Shown: in pieces, positions 56,798 through 64,000 of the stretch
Layout of the letters: each line of letters begins with the position of its first letter
Numbering within the stretch: position 1 is the stretch's first letter
Source: Osedax frankpressi
Lineage: Eukaryota > Annelida > Polychaeta > Sabellida > Siboglinidae
Reading direction: 5' to 3'
NCBI GenBank assembly: GCA_964035775.1
Contig: OZ038317.1
Location: 20,191,420 to 20,255,419 of the forward strand
DNA length: 64,000 bases
Notes under the pieces: generated by a model
What the model saw: only the letters and a program-made list of their open reading frames with translations
The model's database searches: none
Told to the model about the DNA's origin: nothing
Position numbers and translations under genes: made by a program

Positions 56798-59700
56798 GTG
56801 AGAACTATAATAATTAACTAAATTTGTAAAGCTGAAATTTGTCAAGATTTGTCAATAATGTAATTAAATGAAAAAGGGTTTTAGTAAATATTTATTTTAA
56901 TTAATAAAGATCTTCATCGATATAGTTATGCTACGATTTCAGATAGTTATGCTACGATTTCAGATAGTTATGCTACGATTTCAGATAGTTATGCTACGAT
57001 TGTAGATAGTAATGCTACGATTTCAGATAGTTATGCTACGATTTCAGATAGTTATGCTACGATTGTAGATAGTAATGCTACGATTTCAGATAGTTATGCT
57101 ACGATTTCAGATAGTTATGCTACGATTTCAGATAGTTATGCTACGATTTCAGATAGTTATGCTACGATTGTAGATAGTAATGCTACGATTTCAGATAGTT
57201 ATGCTACGATTTCAGATAGTTATGCTACGATTTCAGATAGTTATGCTACGATTGTAGATAGTAATGCTACGATTTCAGATAGTTATGCTACGATTTCAGA
57301 TAGTTATGCTACGATTTCAGATAGTTATGCTACGATTTCAGATAGTTATGCTACGATTGTAGATAGTAATGCTACGATTTCAGATAGTTATGCTACGATT
57401 TCAGATAGTTATGCTACGATTTCAGATAGTTATGCTACGATTTCAGATAGTTATGCTACGATTGTAGATAGTAATGCAATACATTTGTTCAATATATCTC
57501 AGGAAAGAAGTTTTTCATAACTTAAATTATTGAAAAGATGTTTAATACCGAATTGTATTCGATATAATATATGAGATTAACAGACTTGTTTTAGAGTAAA
57601 ATGTAATAGTAGAAATAATGGTATATATTATTTCTATCTATAAATCGGTGTAATCGTTATATTTTATATTATACATAATATGTCTATTCTCAGCACAATA
57701 CTAATTAATATAGTTTTATATATTAATATATATATATATATATGTATATATAGTTTTCTATACATCATATTTATTTAATTACCTAGTTTTAAACAGAAAT
57801 ACATACCTGAGCAAAGTTCAGGAAGAATAGTTGATTATGATTAAGTCCTATAGCGGGAAGTGGAATCTCTTCACGTCCGTTACGTTTGACCCATGACCTG
57901 TATCCCTAGAATACATATTATTATACTAGTAAATTATACCTGAAATGATTGATTATGCTATAAAATATTGAGTAGAAATATATAGTTATTATTTTCTAAT
58001 TTAATAATTAATAGTAATGTTACTAAACAAACTATCTAATTAAAAATATCTTATTTGATTAATAAGTAATACATTTTAATTTTTAAAAAATGTTATACAA
58101 ATTTCAATAATTTGTACCTTAACTTCCTCACGAAACATTTAAAAACTGAAATTATTTTAATAATGACATTTCAATTATTTATATTAATGATTAATGGTAT
58201 TAATATTATAAATATTTATGGTAAAAATTAAAAAATATCGCAAACTTTTGTATTTACTCGAACAAAATATGATACATATACTGAAGGAATAAATAATATA
58301 TTTTTTTAAATTATAAACAACGGTTTACTAGAAGCATAAATAATTGTATCATTACACAAACTAATAAAATATTATGCGGGTAATTTTTATCATATATTAG
58401 ACAATTAGTCTAGAATAGATTTGAATTTAATTTATAATTAATTTTATTATTTTGTTCAATTTACCATATAAATATAATTTTTTAAATTTATTTATTCAAT
58501 AGAATCATTTAAAAAAATGCATTAATAATTAATTTATGCTTCATTTATCTAATCTACTTATTTATAATGCAATTTGTATGCCATTTTATTTATATTAAAA
58601 ATTTTAATATTTGTTAATTATTAAAAATTTAAATAATGAAAGTAATGGTAATTTCTAAAAATTGTTACTATTATTTTCATATTCACGTATATCATATTTA
58701 ATAGCTTACAATTGGTTAGTTAACCTTATAAGCTTGTTTCAAACCACCATTGTCTGCTATATTCTCTCCTTGGGTATTTATCCCATTCACCTGAACCGTT
58801 ATGTAATAAATTTATAATATTTATAATTAAATCTTCGCATACGGCTAGAGAGAGTTTAAATTACTCAATATTTGTGAAGAATACTACGCAAACGATTATT
58901 ATGTAACCATACGTATTACTAACATATGTTCACATGTCCATATACAATATATCTGCGCACGCATGTATAATTTAAAAACTGAGTTTAATATTTCACTTTG
59001 TTTTTAATATAAAATACATTAATTTAAATGTCAATGCAAATGGCAACGGGATAACTATTCATATGCATAAGGAATACCATTTTAAGCCGAAGGGAATTTG
59101 AAACAATGGCGGGCAACAAAGTAAAGCCATTACTGCATTCAATAGGCAGAAACAATGCATCGTATTAATTCAAAATAAATATTAATATAAAATACACGTC
59201 TATTATTATGTTTGCGAGAATGTTTAAATATTAGATAAATAGTTCTGATAAAAGATCATCAAGATTACATTTACTAACGTTCATATTCACTTCCTTTACC
59301 GTATAATTACTGTATTGATCTACGATGCATTGTTTCTGCCTATTGAATGCAGCGATGGCTTTCGTTGTCCACCATTGTTTCAAATTCCCGTCGGCGTCGA
59401 ATTGTCTTCCTTGTGAATAAGAATATGTATATTTATCCCATTGTCATATGTACAAGTAAAATAGTTTATTAGTTAATCGATGGATATATAACATTCTCGC
59501 ATTTAAATAAAATAATTAGACAAGTTGAATAGTTGTAACAGTTAACAATGTTACGTTTGCGGGAATATTATATTAGTTAACTAATTAAAAATTGTATAGC
59601 TGATATTAATTATAAGAATAATTGTTGTAATAGTTATTTATTAATTATTATCACGTGAATTTTCGATTTATCTCATGATCTATGACTCATCGTGTTCTAT

Positions 59701-62700
59701 TTACTACATATAGTCTTATTACGAATATCTCAATAGTAATCGTTATCCCTCCTGCCTGGAACCTTGTTTATCACAAACCATAAATTCCTTTATTCTTACA
59801 TAATGTTGTCACCTCTTTCACTGCCCTATTTTCTTAATCCTGTGACTCCAATATTTTATAGGAATATATTCCTATAGGATATTCCTATAGATTTACTTTA
59901 TTTTCAGAATTACCCTCTTCTATTCGCATATCCTTTGGCGGCTTATACTCTATTTGATCTCGCTAACATCTCATAATTCTCACATTATATTTCTATGGTT
60001 TAATTCTATTTTGAAATCCAGTATAACTTATATTTACGTCTACAGGATTTAATTTGGGGTTTTTAAATTTCTGCTTGATCTTCTTAATACTTTCAAAAAT
60101 TCTTGGCATATTAAAAATAAACAACTGTTCAGGAGATAAACTTACTATATTAATAAGATTATTGATATTAGACTCAAATCAAAACAAAAATACAGGCTTT
60201 CAAACTTATTCGTAGGAAAAGTGAAACATTTCATAATTATCCTAACCCACAATTTTATTTTACATTATCAAATTTCTTCGAGGTAAACACTAAAGTAATT
60301 ATTAATAAGATTCCGTTATCATTTTAAAATTCAGCTATTAATTTTTCCAATCATTCTAATTTGTTCTTTTTCTTTTTCAGTATTATAATTTATCCTAGAT
60401 CTAATATCATCTTCTAAATATTACTCTCTATTTTTACTTCTTCCCTTTAATTAAAGTTCATCTATCGCCTCATATATTATTTCATCTTTTACTGAAATTT
60501 ATTGTAAGATCATCTTTCATCTCATCTATTTTACTTATTCACGAAATTATCCTAATTACTCTATTTTGAAGAAATTCACTCTTGATTCTTTACAACTATT
60601 AAACTATCGTTCTATATCATAACACGAAGATTACCTCAATTATAAAAACCCTTGATTAATATCACTTAATACAATATATAGCACCTTACTCCATTGCTAA
60701 CCCCTTACAGGGTGCATTCCTCTTAATGTATTCCTATGCAACTGTACTTTATATTTACTCTCATTAATACGGCCGCTGTTATATTTTCCTTTTTATTTTT
60801 TATCTGTTCAGTTTATTTGAAAATCTAAATCATATTATTATTTCCCATCGACTCCGTGACATTTATATTCATTTATAGTTTATGTTTTATGTGTCATCTC
60901 TTTCTACCTCAATACATATTAATACATCACGTAATTAATATACGTATCGTAGTACAGGTTTCTGTACTTAATTCCATTATTTGTATTATTTGGATATTTT
61001 GACTATATATTTAATAACTCTTCATACCTTCCCCAATAAAACTCAAATCAAGATTACCAAAAAGTGTATCTTGATAGCTGTATTATTCGTTCCCATTCTT
61101 CATTTCCCAACTTCCAACTTTCCCAAATTTGACTCTTTGATCAATTTCTTATTGATATAACTATATCTTATACATTTACTATTCTTGATATCATTTTTAT
61201 CAAAATGTTATTCAAATTACCTTTCCATATTCCCTATGACTGATTTCATTTCGATATTTATAGGGGAGACTGCACTTTCATTTTATACATTTTAACTATT
61301 TAAATTTTGCATTTATTTTCATTTTTTACGTGATTTTGTTTTAAAAGTTCTCTATTAAGTCTCCTATTAAGTTTCCAAAGAAATAAATAATAATAATAAT
61401 AATTACTTTTGTAAACAAAATTGAGTTTACAGACTATTATAAATAATCTATAGTAGAGAATTTTATAAACGACTTATCTTCAATGACGTACATTATAAAT
61501 ATGTAAAACTTTGTTCATATAACATTAAACACAGTATTATTCTTTGAAATTTTAGAACATTTTTTGTTCTTTTTCTCTTGTGTTGTACAAGTACAAGTAC
61601 ATTAAAAAGAAATAATGCTTGTCATGGGTGATAACCTTTATCGTCGAAACCATGAGTGATCTCGTGACCAATGACCATCGCAATTCCGCCGAAATTCAAA
61701 GATCTGTAAAATAATAGAATAATGGGTTTGAAAAAACAATAGCATTGACTTTTTATTGACGATTCTCAGTGCAAATATCAAATTTATGGTCATCGACGCA
61801 TTGAAAACGCATAGCCGACTTTAATATAAATATGCGAACATAGCGTGATTTTGATTTTTACAGTGTGTACTATACGCGTTATAAACAGCAAATATTATAG
61901 AATTCATTCAGAGAATCTAACTTGGGATAAGTTTCGTGATAGAAAGGTTTTTGAAGAATGCCGGCAGGAAACACTGATCAAATGAATTAGTAGACATTAT
62001 TATAATGTCTAAATAGTATTAAAAGTGTAGAGTATATTATTTCTAAGAAATAAAAGATATAACTTATAAGTTTAATTATGTTTTATATGTAAATACGGAA
62101 CATTTAAATATCGTTTAAAAATATTACCGAATATAATACAAAAATATAATACAATTTATATTTACATTTTAATTTTTTTTATAAAATTTACTAATTACAT
62201 AAACAGAATCGCCTTCATTACGATGTAATGCCAACACTCGGAGCTAACTAATTTGATTCTTCGCCGCACTGTAGAAGGCATTTACAACAGCTGGAGTTGC
62301 GGACCACCTGGGCAATGGAAGATGCGCGTTATCTCGTTGCGTTTCGTAACAACGAAACGGGCGATTTTTTAATTTCTTTAAATTGTAATGGTTTTCGATT
62401 AGAGATGACTTAACAGTACGATTAGCAATGCTAATTATTGTTCTAACTCCACAAACATGTAACATATTTAAGTTAATATTTATACTTAATGATATATATT
62501 AATTAGCTTACTTTGCTCATATTAAACAATTATTACCCTACGATATACTATTTCGATTAGATCATAAACTATTTATATTAAGGTTATAGATAGCGATGTA
62601 GAATTGGTATTGGTACAGATAATAGCTATATGATCACCTACTTTGTTCTGTTAATTGTCTTATCATGAAGAATCATCACACGTTTCGCATTATTTTGTAA

Positions 62701-63851
62701 AATCACCAGAACATTCTCGAAGTAATTACTGGAATTCATTGTTAACTGAAATCGATATATATATATATACCTCGCTATAATAATGACATTATTGATGTAT
62801 GGCTTAATAATTTCTATTATGTAAAAATAATATATATTTATTAGAAATATCAAATAAAATTCAGAGTTTACGATATGTTACATTTGCAATATAATATCGT
62901 ATATATATTATAGTTAATGTATATTACCAATTGTATTGTTTATAATATGTAATATGTTTATGTAATTCATGTAATCATTTTACTTGTAAGAATACAGTAT
63001 TATTGTATTTCACTAGTTATACTTGTTACAGCTACCTCTGCGTATTCTCTATCCAGAGCAGCGTTGTCCATAATGAAATCTGGATAACCAATTTTTTCAT
63101 TCATAGCATTGGCCTGAGTTTCAATAAGTATTGTTACCGATTATAAATCAGTTACGCGTATCTATTTATACTAAATTGAAACGTATCATTTCGTGTACAG
63201 ATTATATTTTAAACCATTATTTTGATGGTTTATTTTTGTAGAGAAATTGATAATGATATAGAATGAAACTTTAGGAAAAATAACACATACAATATTGTAT
63301 GGAATTATAATACCAAACCTATATTATATATAACTCTATTGAATTTTGATTTATCATTGTTAGTATAATATTATCTAAACAGTAACAGCTGTAAAAACAG
63401 CTATAAAAATAAGTTTGAGTAATTCATATAAATTACCTTTTTGATGGCAACTTTCCTCGTTTCATCATCCATCCATGTAACGTCACTCAGTAATTCCTCG
63501 AAGGCTTTCATTATGTCATCGATAATCATTTCAGCCTATCATAATATCAATTCTGCTATAGTAAAATTATAAGTTCATTTATCAATATTTCATAATGATA
63601 TAAGATATTAATTTTTAAAATATGTATTTATATATTCTTTATATACTCATGTTGGCTATTTTAATATGATTTATCTTCTAGATAGTTGGAAGGGAATTTG
63701 AATTTGTTTGCAAATTATTAACATTCTTTTTTGATTTCTCATCAAAATTATCTTTAACAAACATCCTTCCAATAGCATAACCGTACTGATTGTTTACGTA
63801 ATTTATACAATCTCTCCATCTTGCCCGTTCGACTTTAGTTCCTCGTAATAC
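55003..63851 (-). CDS. Neprilysin-like M13 zinc metallopeptidase (C-terminal 12 exons, partial)
   Basis: Exons in transcript order: 63851-63723, 63535-63437, 63113-63036, 62745-62642, 62307-62249, 61973-61922, 61703-61636, 59409-59279, 58790-58725, 57905-57807, 56205-56129, 55102-55003 (TAG). All phases fit, giving 353 codons before the stop; the N-terminal membrane anchor and first half lie beyond the window. Conserved points: [39 protein letters not shown], substrate-binding [17 protein letters not shown], zinc-binding HEITHGFDD, third-ligand [31 protein letters not shown] and the terminal CTVW. The active site is intact, so this should be a functional membrane ectopeptidase cleaving small peptides. 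Which M13 member (neprilysin, ECE or an invertebrate paralogue) cannot be decided from the C-terminal half. Confidence 0.97.
55509..55960. repeat. 13-bp satellite with an inverted cap
   Basis: About 30 almost identical copies of GGTATTGTATTAC (55514-55900), followed by about 3.5 copies of GTAATACGATACC, the reverse complement with one base changed. The turn-round is a near palindrome (ATTGTAATACAAT) near 55895-55907. It lies in the last neprilysin intron. Because 13 is not a multiple of 3, the open frames cycle through all phases and are artefacts. Confidence 0.95.
56757..56794. repeat. (TA)n microsatellite
   Basis: Pure TA run in a neprilysin intron. Confidence 0.9.
56925..57475. repeat. 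21-bp minisatellite with higher-order structure
   Basis: About 26 copies of GATAGTTATGCTACGATTTC plus A. A variant junction (ACGATTGTAGATAGTAATGC) occurs six times at spacings of three to five units, always with the same linked changes, so the array has a higher-order period. It would read DSYATIS repeats in one frame but has no start and sits in a neprilysin intron, so it is treated as non-coding. Confidence 0.95.
59092..59164 (+). pseudogene. Inverted partial copy of a neprilysin exon
   Basis: The + strand here closely matches the - strand neprilysin exon at 59389-59321: both contain GGGAATTTGAAACAATGG, GCATTCAATAGGCAGAAACA and ATGCATCGTA. The copy has a 4-bp insertion and a few substitutions in the middle, about 85% identity by eye, so it cannot be read as protein. 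It lies about 155 bp from the parent exon in opposite orientation, in the adjacent intron. The primary transcript could fold the exon against it. Confidence 0.9.
59410..61635. other. Large neprilysin intron
   Basis: 2.2 kb intron between the HEITH exon and the next. From about 59700 to 61380 the + strand is noticeably richer in C and T (TTCT, CTCAT and TTTCC words) than neighbouring AT-rich introns. I could not identify a mobile element or gene in it. Confidence 0.45.
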
Positions 63852-64000
63852 CTATGGAATACATTCGAGAGTTAAAACACTCATATCGATTGGAGGTATT
63901 TCATCCAAACATCAATGTATACATTTCCGAAACAACGACAATAATGATTTGTTTTGTGGATTTATTAATTGGCGAGTTTATCATATATATCATCAAATCT

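Overview
The window is about 73% A+T nuclear DNA from an animal, most likely a bilaterian invertebrate. The evidence is split, spliced genes with GT-AG introns (donors often GTTAGT, GTTTGT or GTAAGT) that encode metazoan families, a polyadenylated R2-type LINE, and very heavy micro- and minisatellite content. No bacterial-style operon, CRISPR, rRNA or tRNA was seen. I cannot name the species.

Layout. (1) 517-2200, + strand: last exons of a class C GPCR resembling metabotropic glutamate receptors. (2) 3023-5945: an almost perfect 12-bp telomere-like satellite. (3) 6603-9077, - strand: a complete six-exon cytosolic sulfotransferase-fold gene whose PAPS-binding residues are replaced. (4) 9658-13128: scattered possible exons of unidentified genes on both strands. 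(5) 13263-41693, + strand: a complete 36-exon gene for condensin II subunit D3 (NCAPD3, 1349 codons before the stop), all exon junctions in phase. Most of its length is tandem repeats filling introns. The 6.5-kb intron between exons 14 and 15 also holds an antisense R2-clade LINE (24836-28388) with an open 1120-codon frame, inside a TACCTACACAAC array. (6) 43710-45264, - strand: a complete four-exon PRADC1 gene (191 aa, secreted PA-domain protein). (7) 45977-53550, + strand: an unrecognised single-pass membrane protein gene in which every inferred internal junction is phase 2, with two alternative 3' ends. (8) 55003-63851, - strand: the C-terminal 12 exons of a neprilysin-type M13 zinc metallopeptidase with an intact active site; its 5' part lies beyond the window.

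The genes are independent; there is no shared pathway. Transcription units are convergent at NCAPD3/PRADC1 and at the membrane gene/neprilysin, and head-to-head at PRADC1/membrane gene (about 0.7 kb apart). Gene calls rest on reading exons by eye and joining them by splice phase and remembered family sequence; no database search was run.

Most worth a second look: the R2-like LINE embedded in a 12-bp satellite, the sulfotransferase that keeps its catalytic His but has lost PAPS-binding residues, the phase-2 modular membrane gene, the TTAGGGTTTGGT-type satellite, the intron-filling minisatellites of NCAPD3, and an inverted partial copy of a neprilysin exon next to its parent exon.
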